NCBI RefSeq assembly: GCF_029407905.1
Contig: NC_073639.1
Location: forward strand, 41,867,501 to 41,931,500
Direction of reading: 5' to 3'
Origin: Bubalus kerabau
Lineage: Eukaryota > Chordata > Mammalia > Artiodactyla > Bovidae
DNA length: 64,000 nt
The position numbers and the translations under genes were made by a program. The notes under the pieces are model-generated. The model ran no database searches and was not told the origin of the DNA. It was given only the letters and a program-made list of their open reading frames with translations. Of the stretch, positions 33,935 to 45,483 are shown in pieces. Position 1 is the first letter of the stretch; each line of letters opens with the position of its first letter.

Positions 33935-36180
33935 TCTGTGATATTAATACCAAATTGGTATATGAATTTAAAACAATTCTAATTGAAATGCCAGCAAGGG
34001 TTTTACAGATATAAAAAGCTTATTCAAAAGTTTATATGAAAGATATAAGAATTATAATAGCTAATGTGACCTTTTAAAAGAAAAATGTTGTGGGAGAGAT
34101 CCCTCCACTCAATAATCAGTCATATTTTGTGGCTACAGTAATTAAGGTAGCATGGTGTATGTATGAGGAATAGACACACAAAAAAATGAGAAAGGAAAAA
34201 GAATCCAGAAATAGACTCAGAAAGAATGCACAACTAAGTTTTGAGCAAAGATGCAAAAGTAATTCCATGGAAAACCTATAGTCTTTTCAAGAAATACTGT
34301 TGGAACAATTAGACATGAGTAGTCAAAACACAATAGAAACAAATAAGACTTTGACCAAAGTCTCACACCTCATTAAAAACATTAATTCAACATTGACTTG
34401 CAATTGATATTGAAGTGTTACACTTTAAAACATTTAGGAAAAAAAAGTCCATGATCTATATGAGGAAAATTACATAACCTCAATGAAAAGAGTCAAAGAA
34501 AATCTAAATGAATGGAAAATGATCCCATATTCATGTATGGAAATAATCAATATCATCAAGATGTCAGTTCTTCCTAATTTGATCTATAGATAATGTAATT
34601 CTGATAAAGGTCTCAGAATATTTATCTGTGGATACTTATAAACTGAATTTAAAGTTTACATAAAGAGGTAAAAGACCTAGAATAGTCAATAAAACATTGT
34701 AGATGAAGAACAAAGCTAGAGTCTGACATTACTCAACTTTAACTTAAAACTATAATAATCACACCAGTGTGGTACAGATGAAAAAAAGACAAATAGATCA
34801 ATGTACTAGAATAGAGAAAATAAAAAGTGACCCACACCTGGACTGGCAACTCGTTTCATACATGATATTTTACAAGTTTCAATGCCATTTTCCCAAATCT
34901 TCCCACCCTCTCCCTCTCTCACAGAGTCCAGTAAAGTTTAAAAAAAAAAAAAAAAAGTGACCCACACAAATATAGTCAACTGATTTTAATAAAAGAGCAG
35001 AGGCAAATGAATGGATAGAGGATAGTCTTTTCATGAAGTGATACTAGAACAAAATCCCAAAATTGCATTAACATCTTGCAAACTACTAAACTAGACAAAA
35101 CTTTAAACCTTTCACAAAAATTAACTCAAAGTGAATTATAGACCTAAATGTAAAATATAAAAACACTAAATTTCTAAAAGATGTCATAGGAGAAAGTCTA
35201 GATGACCTTAGGTTTGACAATGATGTTGTTCATAAATAAAACACCAAAAGCAAAAGCACCATTTATGAAAGAAAAAAAAAAATGTACTCAAAATTAAGAA
35301 TTTTTGTTCTGCAAAAGTTACTTCTAATAGAATGAAAAGACAAGATACAGAACAGGAGAAAAATCTTTGCATAGTGTCTAGATTGTAGGTATAGCCTTGT
35401 GAGAAACTGGAAGAAAAAATCTTTGCAAAACATATACTAGATTTAAAAAAAAATAGTATCCAAAACACACAAAGAAAACTTAAAACTCAACAGTAAGAGA
35501 ACAAAATATCTAATTTAAAATTTGGCAAATTATCTGAGCAGACTCTTCATCAAAGGAGATATACATATGGTATAAATATGCATATGAAAGTATACTCAAT
35601 ATCATATGCCATTATGGAATTGCAAGTTAAAATAATAGTGAATACCGATACATACCTATTGGAATGACTAAAATCCAAAACACTGACACCACAAAATGCT
35701 GACGAGGTTGGGGAGCAGCAGGATTTTGCATTTGTTTTTTGTGGGAATGTAAAAAAGTACAGCCACTTTAGAAGATATTTAGCAGATTCTTCTGAAACTA
35801 AACATGCTTTCACTATATAATGTAGTATTGCACTCCTTGGTATTTAACTAAGTAAGTTGAAAATGTTAAGTCTGCACAAAAATATATATGTGCTGAGGAT
35901 ATTGCTAAGTGAAAGAAGTCAATCTGAAAATGCTATATGCTGTATGAGTCCAGCTATATGTCATTTAGGAAAGGTAAAACTATAGAGACAGTAAAAAAAT
36001 AAATGGTGACCAGGGGGTCAGGAGAAGGGATGGAGGGGTGGATATGTGGAGCACAGGAGAGTTATAGGACAATAAAATTATTTCATATGAAAATGTAATT
36101 GGTGACATTAGTTATTACGTATTTATCAAAATCCAGAATATACAACACAGAGTGAACCCTAATGCAACCTATAGACTTTA
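33935..36180 (+). mobile_element. Old L1, ORF2 3' part and 3'UTR, sense
   Basis: Ordered L1 landmarks: 'tggctacagtaattaaggta' (34131), 'taatcacaccagtgtggtac' (34756), 'tatagtcaactgattttaat' (34971), 'tgacgaggttggggagcagc' (35699) and 'tttaggaaaggtaaaactat' (35966). Frames are fully decayed. A later L1-BT insertion splits it at 34838-34951. It continues past the SINE cluster at 36649. Confidence 0.8.
34822..34967. mobile_element. Twin-primed L1-BT insertion with 16-bp TSD
   Basis: Direct repeats 'aaaaagtgacccacac' at 34822-34837 and 34952-34967. Between them, 34838-about 34930 is L1-BT 3'UTR in antisense ('ctggactggcaactcgtttc', 'accctctccctctctcacag'). It is followed by the sense L1 terminus 'gtaaagttt' and a poly(A) tail (from 34940). 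Inverted 5' part plus sense 3' part within one TSD is the signature of twin priming. Confidence 0.92.
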
Positions 36181-36187
36181 GTAAATA

Positions 36188-36404
36188 GTGGTGGTGGTGG
36201 TTTAGTCGCTAAGTCGTGTCTGATTTTTGTGACCCTATGGACTGTAGCTTGCCAGCCTCCTCTGTCCATGGGGTTCTCCAGGCAAGAATACTGGAGTGAG
36301 CTGCCATTTCCTTCTCCAGGAGATCTTCTCAACCCAGGACTCAAACCAAGGTCTCTTATATTGCAGGCAGATTCTTTACCAACTAAGTTACGAGGGAAGT
36401 TCAT
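36188..36404 (-). mobile_element. Bov-tA SINE, antisense (1 of 3)
   Basis: Full-length antisense copy from 'ggtggtttagtcgctaagtc' to 'taccaactaagttacgaggg'. Inserted in the L1 3'UTR. Confidence 0.9.
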
Positions 36405-36420
36405 ATCAACATTTGTTGTG

Positions 36421-36526
36421 CTTGGTTGCTCAGTTGTGTCAGGAGTCTTCCCAGCCCAGAGATTGAATCGGGGTCTCCTGCATTGCAGGTGTATTCTTTA
36501 AAATCTGAACCACTAGGGAAGCCCAT
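36421..36526 (-). mobile_element. Bov-tA SINE, antisense, internally deleted (2 of 3)
   Basis: Tail piece 'ggttgctcagttgtgtc' jumps directly to the head region 'agagattgaatcggggtctc' and ends 'ccactagggaagccc'. The middle ~100 bp is missing. Confidence 0.82.
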
Positions 36527-36648
36527 GAATACTGGAGTCGGTAGCCTATCCTTTCTCAAGGGGATTTTTCTGGCCAGGGAATCAAGCCGGGGTCTCCTGC
36601 ATTGCAGGAGGATTGTTTACCAACTGAGCTACCAGGGAGGCCCTCAAT
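36527..36648 (-). mobile_element. Bov-tA SINE, antisense, 3' part missing (3 of 3)
   Basis: Starts inside the body ('gaatactggagtcggtagcc') and ends with the head ('tgagctaccagggaggccc'). Shares the reverse B-box region with copy 2. Confidence 0.82.
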
Positions 36649-36790
36649 ATTGGTTAAGCAATTGCAATAAGTGTACCACATTAATTTCAGATATTAATAA
36701 TAGGAAAAATAGTGAAAGGAGGGTGAAGGAGTATATGCGAATTTTCTGTAATTTCAGCCCAGCTTTTCTGTAAATTTAAAATGGTACAAA
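36649..36790 (+). mobile_element. L1 3'UTR continuation, sense
   Basis: 'attaatttcagatattaata' and 'gaattttctgtaatttcagc' complete the L1 3' end interrupted by the SINE cluster. Confidence 0.55.
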
Positions 36791-36799
36791 TATGTAAAG

Positions 36800-37690
36800 T
36801 CTATTAATTTCAAATAAGCAAAATAGCATGAAATGATTGAGGTCTACAGTGAGACAAAGACTTCAACAATAAGAACACGGTCCATAAAAGCAAAACCTGA
36901 TAAGTTGGACCTCACAAAATAAAACAAATACTCTGCAAGGGAACTTCACTTGGAAAGGGGTTGAAAAGACAAAGTACATACTGAGGGAAATTATTTACAC
37001 ATTCATAGAAGATAAAAATTAGTATTTCAAATATATAAAGAACTCAGAACTCGAGTAAACTTTAAGAAAGTGAATTAGAAAATTGATTAAATATATAAAA
37101 ATGTATTTCACCAAAGATATATGCTAATTTTAAGACTATGAAAAAGTTTTCAAGTTTATTAACCATTAGAAAAATTCAAATTAAAACCACCATCAAATAT
37201 CACTACAAATCTATCAAAATTGCTAAAATAACAAAAAACAATGATGGCACAATATGTGGAAGAGGATGCCAAGAAAGCCTCTCAGTCATACAACGCTGCT
37301 GGTAATGTGAAAAGGTACACTCACTATGAAAAACAATTTGGCATTTGAAAAAATTAAACATATAATTTTTGTGCATCTCAGAAATTTTACTATTGGGTAA
37401 TATCCTCAAGAAATAAAAATTTATATTCACAAAAGAACTGATAAATAAATTTTAATACTAGTTTTCTTTTTTATAAACAAGAATGGCACCAGCCCAGATA
37501 GCCTTTTAGTAGGTGTATGACTAAAAAGACATTTCAAATATATACCTTGGAATACTATTTAGCACTGAAAATCAATGGATTATTGACACATGCAACTTGG
37601 ATGTATCTCCATGGAATTATGCTGAGTGAAAAAATAAAAAATCCATTATCAAAAGTTGACATTCTATATGACTTCACTTAAATAATATTG
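36800..37690 (+). mobile_element. Second old L1 3' region, sense
   Basis: 'aatatataaagaactcagaa', 'accattagaaaaattcaaat', 'tgctggtaatgtgaaaaggt' and 'accttggaatactatttagc' again follow L1 ORF2-3' order, so this is a separate copy from the one ending at 36790. Confidence 0.72.
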
Positions 37691-37877
37691 TTTGAACTGT
37701 GTTTAATTATACATACCATAATATTTGCCATGTAACATTTATTTATCAGTGTACATGTCTGTGGCTTTAAGAACATTTACATTATTATGCACCCAAAGAT
37801 AATCATCTATCTCCAGAATGCTTTTATCCTCCCTAGTTGAAATGGTGCAACATACCATTTAACCCTAACTCCCCACT
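37691..37877. mobile_element. L1M-like 3'UTR scrap (tentative)
   Basis: 'tggctttaagaacatttaca' and 'catctatctccagaatgctt' resemble a common old L1 3'UTR stretch. Short and diverged. Confidence 0.4.
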
Positions 37878-38035
37878 TCAAACTACCGCACAACTGCATG
37901 CATCTCAGATGCTAATAAAGTAATACTACTCAAAATTCTCCAAGCCAGGCTTCAACAATAAGTGAACTGTGAACTTCCAGATGTTCAAGCTGGATTTAGA
38001 AAGGGCAGAGGAACCAGAGATCAAATTGCAATATC
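37878..38035 (+). mobile_element. BovB RT fragment, plus arm of an inverted pair
   Basis: 'caaactaccgcacaactgca' through 'gctggatttagaaagggcag' encodes the region up to AGFRKGRGTRDQIA and stops at 'ctggtggatcat'. Equivalent to about 7320-7482 of the full-length copy. Confidence 0.88.
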
Positions 38036-38040
38036 TGGTG

Positions 38041-38570
38041 GATCATCTTTTATACTCTCCTCTTTTACCTTCATCAAGAGGCTCCTTAATTCCTCTTTGC
38101 TTTCTGCCATAAGGGTGGTTTCATCTGCATATCTGAGGTTGTTCATATTTCTCCTGGCAATCTTGATTCTAGCTTAGGTTCATCCAGATCAACATTTCAC
38201 ATGATATACTCTATATATAAGTTAAATTAGCAGTGTGATAATATACAGCCTTGATATACTCCTTTCCCAATTTTAAACCAGTCCATTGTTCCATGTCTGG
38301 TTGTAGCTGTTGATTCTTGATCTACATACAGGTTACATATAAGGCAGGTAAGGTGGTCTGGTATTCCCATCTCTTTAGAATTTTCCACAGTTCCTTGTGA
38401 TCCACACATTCAATGGCATTAGTGTAGTCAATGAAGCAGAAGTAGATGTATATTTCTGGAATTCTCTTCCTTTTTCTATGATCCAACTGATGTTATCAGT
38501 TTCATCTCTGGTTCATCTGCCTTTTCTAAATCCAGCTTATACATCTGGAAGCTCTTGGTTTCCATACTGC
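38041..38570 (-). mobile_element. BovB RT fragment, minus arm of an inverted pair
   Basis: The minus strand covers the RT from near AGFRKGR (about 38520-38550) through DYAKAFD and QGCILSH to just past the YADD region (about 38120). That corresponds to about 7400-7905 of the full-length copy, so the two arms overlap by roughly 80 bp in opposite orientation. Neither BovB end is present. Confidence 0.88.
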
Positions 38571-38574
38571 TGAT

Positions 38575-39452
38575 TAAGTTGAGGTAGGTTCACTCTATGT
38601 CCACCTTGTAGAGAGTTTTATTATAAATGGGTATTTAATTTTGCCAGAAGCTTTTTTCCACATCTGTTGAGATGATCATATGATTTTTATCCTTTAACTT
38701 GCTAATATGGTGTATCACATTGATTGATCTGCATACACTGAAGAATACTTGCATCCCTGAGATAAACCCCATTTGATCATGTTGTACAATCCTTTCAATG
38801 TGTTGTTGGATTCTTGTTGCTAGTATTTTGTTGATAATATTTGCATCTATATTCATTGGTGATATTGGCTTGTAATTTTGTTTTTCTGTAATGGTCTTTT
38901 TGTGATATATTTTTTGGCTTTGGCATCAGGGTGATGGTGTTCTCATGAGATGAGCTTGAAAGTATTCTGCCCTCTGTAATATTTTGGAAAATCTTAGAAG
39001 GATAAGCATTAAGTCTTGTCTAAATGTTTGGTAGAATTCACCTATGAACCCATCTGACCCTGGACTTTTGTTTGTTGGAAGATTTTTAATCACAGTATCA
39101 GTTTCATTACTTATGATTGGTTTGTTCATATTTTCTATTTCTTCCTGGATCAGTCTTAAAATGTTGTGCCTTTCTAAGAACCCATCCAGTTCTTCCTGGT
39201 TGTCCATTTTATTGTCATACACTTTCTTGTAGTAGTCTCTTATGATTCTTTTTATTTCTTGATGTCAGTTGTAATTTCACATTTTTCATTTCTAATTTAA
39301 TTGATTTGAATCCTCTTCCTTTTCTTAAGGAGTCTGGCTAAAGGTTTATCAGTTTTGTCAATCTTCCTGAAGAACCAGATTATAGTTTCATTGATTTGTT
39401 CTGTTGGTTTGTTCATTTCTACGTAATTTATTTCTGCTCCTATTAGTCTGAC
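38575..39452 (-). mobile_element. L1 ORF2 middle part, antisense
   Basis: Two minus-strand frames are plain L1 ORF2. 38926-39222 carries NKPIISNETDTVIKNLPTNKSPGSDGF and FYQTFRQDL. 38635-38856 carries NKILATRIQQHIERIVQHDQMGFISGMQ and KDKNHMIISTDVEKSF, the RT motif-A region, with STDVEKSF where L1 usually has SIDAEKAF. A frameshift separates them. Truncated at both ends and not functional. Confidence 0.92.
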
Positions 39453-39484
39453 GTACAGAGTGCAGTAATTCAGAAAGAAAAAAA

Positions 39485-39845
39485 AATATTAACACTTATA
39501 TATGAACCTAGGAAAATGGTACAGATGAACCTATTTGAAGGGCAGGAATAGAGATGCAGATATAGAGAAAAGACTTGTGGACCCAGAGTTGGGGAGAGAG
39601 TGGGGGTAATTGAGAGAGTAACATTGATGTATATATATTACTATGTGAGAAATAGAGAGCTAGTGGGAACCTGCGGCAAAGCTCAGAGAGCTCAGCTCGG
39701 TGCTCTGTGAGGATCTAGAGTGGTGGGATGGGGAGGTGAGAAAGAGACCCAAAAGGAAGGGGATATATGTTTACACATAGCTGATTTATTATTATTATTA
39801 TTTTGTACAGTGCAAACTAACAAAACATTGCAAAGCAATGCCATC
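39485..39845 (+). mobile_element. L1 3'UTR fragment, sense
   Basis: 'gagctagtgggaacctgcgg', 'gctcagctcggtgctctgtg' and 'cagtgcaaactaacaaaaca' follow an older cetartiodactyl L1 3' end. A (TTA)n tract at 39786-39802 lies inside it. Confidence 0.7.
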
Positions 39846-40650
39846 TCAATTAGAAGAGAAAGTATTCAAGTGAAATCATGAAAGTATCATGACTGAGGTC
39901 CTTCCAAGCAAAAGGAATAACATAAGGAAAACCACACAGGCATAAAACTTCATTCACTGAAGATAATATTAGTATCTAGTATTGTCCCTAGTTGATTGAG
40001 CAAAACAGGGAGGGATAAATAAAGAGGTTAAAATAGGAATATATCATGTTGAATATTTGAAATTAAACAAAAACCTTTGGCCTATATGCTGAAAGCTATG
40101 AAAAGAGTTATTGAATATTTTAATAAGAAAAGTATGTGACTGAATTTGCATTTTTGAAAAAGGTTGTGGAAGATGTTACTGAAGTTGCTTAGAATGGAAC
40201 CTGGAAGATCACAAAAGAAGCTACTGAAATAAAACACTGTAACATTTTACTTAGACTAAAGTAAGGCCAGTGGAGACAGGAAGTCAGGAATGGGAACTAG
40301 AGAACATGATACCTTGGACACTGTGAGAGAGAGCAATTCTTACTTGTCATAGAATGAAGAGAGAGTGCACACTGGAGGTTAGAAGATGCAATCTAAAGGA
40401 AGAAGGTGTACTGTGGTGGCATTTTGTGCCCTGCAGCACAGAGTGACAGAGTTATAAAAAAGGAAAAGTGCAGAGGAGAAAAAATGCAAATGATGAACAG
40501 CAGGAGACAATAGCTAGTCATACTTTCCAGAGGTGACCACTGTGTGTATGTACCATTAATTTAGTCCACTTTATCAGAGTGTAAATATCTTTTATAAAAT
40601 ATTTAGTTCTGTTTCATTCTCTAAGAACCATTATCAGGCTTCACCAACAT
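39846..40650. other. Unidentified stretch, possibly ancient repeat
   Basis: A purine-rich stretch (40000-40480) has the feel of an old mammalian interspersed repeat ('ggccagtggagacaggaagt'), but I cannot name it. No gene. Confidence 0.35.
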
Positions 40651-40690
40651 AGCTGCTGCTGCTGCTAAGTCACTTCAGTTGTGTCTGACA
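40651..40690 (-). mobile_element. BOV-A tail fragment, antisense
   Basis: 'agctgctgctgctgctaagt' then 'cacttcagttgtgtctgac'. Only the last 40 bp of a BOV-A-type SINE. Confidence 0.65.
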
Positions 40691-41254
40691 ACAATGTGAC
40701 AATCTAATTCTGGATGTAAACCCTTAACTTCGTGGTCTTTGACTTAATACACAGATATAAACACCTTGGAATTATTTGGCCTTCCTGGACTAAATGACTC
40801 TTCTCTGGGGTTTACTGTAGTTTGGGGATTTTGTTTTTACTATGTAACTCTCATAAACCCAAAACATTCTATTGAAAATATCTGTTTCCTTAACAGAACT
40901 GCTGTTTCCCCTCAACTTTGTGTAATGAGCAGGATCCTATGGGGCCTTCCCAGGATCGAGCATTCCCCCATATCCTCTGCTTGCCTTTTATTTACAGATA
41001 AACTGTAGTCTCTCAGGCCTTTCCTGAGTTGCAAAATCCTGGCTCAAGAATTAATGATTGAAAAGGATGTGAACATGTAGTGAGAAAAACAGCAGTTCAG
41101 CCTGGAGAAGTGGTAACAAAGAGTAAATCAGTCATATTAGCAGTCACTGAATCTTAAATTAATCCCTAAAGTACCTAGATAATACTATCTGATCCACATT
41201 TCTCAGTGGTTTTAAAAATATTAAGACAACCTGCCTAATTAAAGAAGTTAGCTA

Positions 41255-41577
41255 TATGATGATCAGGAGCAGGGAGCCCTCAGACTTATTGAAGCGTGAG
41301 GGTTGATAATGTTAACACCTTTGACACTGCCTTGTCACCTCACCATCAACCAATTAGAGAACTGTGTAGACGCTGGTCACAAACCTGGCAGACCCCTGCC
41401 TCACACTGCCTTTAAAAATGCTTTGCTGAAACACACCGGGGAGTTCGGGTCTTTTGAGCATGAGCTGCCTATTCTTTTGGTTCCCTGTGATGAATGCTAC
41501 ACTTTCCTTCACCACAATCTAGTGTCAATGGATTGGTTTTACAGTGCACAGGTAAACAGACTCGTTTGGTTCAGTAA
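41255..41577 (+). mobile_element. Solo retroviral-type LTR (3' part)
   Basis: The order is 'accatcaaccaattagagaa', a TTTAAAA box at 41412, 'gggtcttttgagcatgagct', a decayed polyadenylation region ('gatgaatgctacactttcct') and 'ccaatctagtgtc'-like terminal sequence. This is the layout of a class I endogenous retrovirus LTR. No gag, pol or env is adjacent. The 95-codon frame across it is not a gene. Family name not asserted. Confidence 0.55.
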
Positions 41578-41786
41578 TGCTGTTCTTTAGTTGCTAAGTC
41601 ATGTCTGACTCTATGGACTGTAGCCCACCAGGCTCCTCTGTCTATATAATTTCCCAGGCAAGAATAATGCAGTAGGTTGGCATTTCCTTCTCCAGGGGAT
41701 CTTCTTGACTAAGGGATGAAACTCACGTCTCCTGCATGGCAGGCAATTCTCTACTACTGTGCCATGATGGAAGACTTTTCAGTAAC
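41570..41786 (-). mobile_element. Bov-tA SINE, antisense, with short TSD
   Basis: 'ttgctaagtcatgtctgact', 'tggactgtagcccaccaggc' and 'acgtctcctgcatggcaggc'. The repeat 'ttcagtaa' at 41570-41577 and 41779-41786 is a likely target duplication. It sits right at the LTR 3' edge. Confidence 0.85.
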
Positions 41787-41800
41787 ATTAGCAATGAGTG

Positions 41801-41910
41801 ATAGTCGTTCAGTCACGTTCAACTTTTTGTGACCCATGGACAGACTTATAATCTGCCAGATCCTCTGTCCATGGGATTCTCCAAGCAAGAATACTGGAGT
41901 GCATTGCCTA
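41801..41910 (-). mobile_element. Bov-tA SINE 3' part, antisense
   Basis: 'gtcgttcagtcacgttcaac' to 'aagaatactggagtgcattg'. The head is absent; only about 15 bp from the previous SINE. Confidence 0.8.
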
Positions 41911-42800
41911 TTCAAATTTATTGTGACATTCCCAGAGCTTCATTAAGCCATATCAGTGACAGTCCTTGGAACTAAGCAAAATTATTTGGTTAGTAAAGGA
42001 CTAATTTCTACATCATAATTATAAAATACTTCTAACATGAAAACATTTACGTTTTCTGTATCTTGTCTACAACTTAGCACATAGTAGCATTGATAAACTG
42101 AATGTAGCATTGATATGTAAGTTAACACTTTGATTTCTTCTACAATGAAATTGATGTACTGGCATTTCTTCTAGTTTTTGATAATGCTTAAATAACAGTT
42201 ATGCTTTACTGTAGACCACTGAAGAAAATATATTGCAAAACTAACTGCATATAGTATGTATAACATTATTCATCTCCAATATACAACTTAACTCCACTAT
42301 TTTTCAATCCCCATGAGTGATGACATATATAAAGAAACACTATGATGATTTAGTATATCTTAAAAAAATCATACTAGGACACCTTTATTTGCTGCCCTGC
42401 TCAAATTACAATGCATATTCAAACTAATACAGATATATTTTCTTAAAACTTTTTTGATTAACTCAATAACTGTTTTCCACGTATCTTTGAATTATGGAAA
42501 TTTCAGCATATTATTTCCAGAATTCTTCTTAGAAACTTTCATTTGTTTACAAGGTAAGAGAAATATATGACTGTTTATGGTAAGACTGCTACAATGTGTA
42601 TTTTGGTGCAAATTTTTCATAGAGAATCACTATGAGATAACTGAATTCTCTCAAAAGTTTAAGTTTTCCACACAAATCAGCTACTAAATTTAAAATGTGG
42701 GAATTATTTCAGACAAATAACTTTATAAAGTCATGCTTTATTCTTTCCAAGGCAGTTCTCATATAGAGGAAACCACGGTAACAGTATAAAGTGGCAGTGA
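41911..42800. other. Gene-free AT-rich stretch
   Basis: Nothing recognised in 0.9 kb. Confidence 0.5.
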
Positions 42801-42804
42801 GGCA

Positions 42805-42990
42805 GGAGGCTCAGGAACTTGGCCTTGGAAACAGATATAATTTCAGGTGTTTATCTTGCCAGCAACTAGGGCTGTGACCTTGGGCAAGTAAAAGGTTTTC
42901 CTTTGACTATATAATGGACATACTCAAAATGACTACTTCTGTGTGTGTTGTAAAATTGAATAAAATGATGCATGTCAAGATCAAAAAACG
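42805..42990 (+). mobile_element. MIR SINE
   Basis: 'ctagggctgtgaccttgggc' 'aagt' is the highly conserved MIR core, followed by the expected 'ataatggacatactc' and 'aaatgatgcatgtcaag'. An ancient mammal-wide SINE. Confidence 0.8.
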
Positions 42991-43063
42991 ATGTCATGAT
43001 AATAAGATCAGCACATCTTAGTTAGTTTATTGTCATTATCAGCATCAGAACACTTAAACAATT

Positions 43064-43293
43064 ACCTGAAATTGTGATTTCCCTGGTAGCTCAGACCTTA
43101 AAGCATCTGTCTACAATATGGGAGACCTGGGTTTGATCCCTGGGTTGGGAAGATTCCTGAAGAAGGAAATGGTAACCCACTCCAGGAATCTTGCCTACAA
43201 AATCCCAGGATGGAGGAGCCTGGTGCAGGCTACTCTCCATGGGGTCGCAAAGAGTCAGACACGACTGAGTGACTTCACTTTCACCTGAAATTG
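43064..43293 (+). mobile_element. Bov-tA SINE with 11-bp TSD
   Basis: Head 'tccctggtagctcagacctt' and tail 'agacacgactgagtgacttc'. Perfect repeat 'acctgaaattg' at 43064-43074 and 43283-43293. Confidence 0.93.
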
Positions 43294-43299
43294 CATATG

Positions 43300-45483
43300 T
43301 GTTCTGCCAAGAAAGATTTGAAGCCTCCTAAACTCTTAGGAGTTTACAAGACAGGAGCTGACTATGGTTCCTTATTGACAAATGCAGACTTAAATTGAAG
43401 AAAGTAGGGAAAACCACTAGACCATTCAGGTATGACCTAAATCAAATCCCTTATTATTATACATTGGAAGTGAGAAATAGATTTAAGCGACTAGATCTGA
43501 TAGACAGAGTGCCTGATGACCTATGGACAGAAGTTCATGACATTGTACAGGAGACAGGTATCAAGACCATCCCCATGGAAAAGAAATACAAAAAAGCAAA
43601 ATGGCTGTCTGGGGAGGCCTTACAAATAGCTGTGAATAGAAGAGACGTGAAAAGCAAAGGAAAAAAGGAAAGATATAAGCATCTAAATGCAGAGTTCCAA
43701 AGAATAGCAAAGAGAGATAAGAAAACCTTCCTCAGCGATCAATGTAAAGAAATAGAGGAAAACAATAGAATGGGAAAGACTAGAGATCTTTTCAAGAAAA
43801 TTAGAGATATCAAGGGAACATTTCATGTAAAGATGGGCTTGATAAAGGACAGAAATGGTATGGACCTAACAGAAGCAGAAGGTATTATGAAGAGGTGGCA
43901 AGAATACAAGGAGAACTGTACAAAAAAAGATCTTCATGACCCACATAGTAACAGTGTGATCACTCACCTAGAGTCAGACATTCTGGAATGTGAAGTCAAA
44001 TGGGGGTTAGAAAACATCACTACGAACAAAGCTAGTGGAGGTAATGGAATTCCAGATGAGCTATTTCAAATCCTGAAAGATGATGCTGTGCAAGTGCTGC
44101 ACTCAATATGCCAGCAAATTTGGAAAACTCAGCAGTGGCCACAGGACTGGAAAAGGTCAGTTTTCATTTCAATCCAAAGAAAGACAATGCCAAAGAATGC
44201 TCAAACTACCGCACAATTGCACTCATCTCACACGCTAGTAAAGTAATGCTCAAAGTTCTCCAAGCCAGGCTTCAGCAATATATGAACTGTGAACTTCCAG
44301 ATGTTCCAGCTGGTTTTAGAAAAGGCAGAGGAACCAGAGATCAAATTGCCAACATCCGCTGGATCATCGAAGAAGCAAGAGAGTTCCAGAAAAGCATCTA
44401 TTTCTGCTTTATTGACTCTGCCAAAGCCTTTGACTGTGTGGATCACAATAAACTGTGGAAAATTCTGAAAGGATGGGAATACCAGACCACCTGACCTGCC
44501 TCCTGAGAAACCTATATGCAGGTCAGGAAGCAAGAGTTAGAACTGGACATGGAACAACAGACTGGTTCCAAATAGGAAAAGGAGTACGTCAAGGCTGTAT
44601 ATTGTCACCTTGCTTAGTTAACTTATATGCAGAGTACATCATGAGAAATGCTGAGCTGGAAGAAACACAAGCTGGAATCAAGATTGCCAGGAGAATTATC
44701 AATAACCTCAGATATGCATACACCACCCTTATGGCAGAAAGTGAAGAAGAACTAAAAAGCCTCTTGATGAAAGTCAAAGAGGAGAGTGAAAAAGTTGGCT
44801 TAAAGCTCAACATTCAGAAAACTAAGATCATGACATCTGGTCCCATCACTTAGATGGGAAACAGATGTGGAAACAGTGTCAGACTTTATTTTTTTGGGCT
44901 CCAAAGTCACTGCAGATGGTGATTGCAGCTATGAAATTAAAAGATGCTTACTCCTTGGAAGGAAAGTTATGACCAACCTAGATAGCATATTCAATAGCAG
45001 AGACATTACTTTGCCAACAAAGGTCCTTCTAGTCAAGGCTATGGTTTTTCCAGTGGTCATGTATGGATGTGAGAGTTGGACTGTGAAGAAAGCTGAGTGC
45101 TGAAGAATTGATGCTTTTGAATTGTGGTGTTGGAGAAGACTCTTGAGAGTCCCTTGGACTGCAAGGAGATCCAACCAGTCCATCCTAAAGGAGATCAGTC
45201 CTGGGTGTTCATTGGAAGGATTGATACTGAAGCTGAAACTCCAATACTTTGGCCACCTCATGCAAAGAGTTGACTCATTGAAAAAGACTCTGATGCTGGG
45301 AGGGATTGGGGGCAGGAAGAGAAGGGGGTGACAGGGGATGAGATGGCTGGATGGCAATACCAACTCGATGGACATGAGTTTGGGTAGATCTCCGGGAACT
45401 GATGATGGACAGGGAGGCCTGGCATGCTGTGGTTCATTGGGTCACAAAGAGTCAGACACGACTGAGCAACTGAACTGAACTGA
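43300..45483 (+). mobile_element. BovB, 5'-truncated, plus strand
   Basis: Starts in the endonuclease end (clear from about 43345, weaker from 43300) and runs to 'ctgaactgaactgaa' at 45483. The main frame 43395-44246 (283 codons) covers the linker and the start of the RT. Shifts near 44170 and 44470 and a loss at the catalytic box break it: the sequence after NNLRYA reads YTTLMAE, so the two catalytic aspartates of YADD are deleted. The C-terminal domain continues to 45331. No TSD found. Confidence 0.93.
43395..44246 (+). pseudogene. BovB linker and RT N-terminal fragment
   Basis: 283 open codons beginning KKVGKTTRPFRYDLNQIPY. A lysine-rich, probably nucleic-acid-binding linker follows, then NRMGKTRDLFKKIRD, NKASGGNGIPDELFQ and QQIWKTQQWPQDWKRS. 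It corresponds to about 6506-7340 of the full-length copy with high similarity. It ends at a frameshift; the next frame (44108-44494) carries on with AGFRKGRGTRDQ and AKAFDCVDH. Confidence 0.9.

Noticed and set aside
41303..41590. 95-codon frame as a possible gene
   Set aside because: It overlaps an LTR-like sequence and runs into an antisense SINE, with no protein motif.
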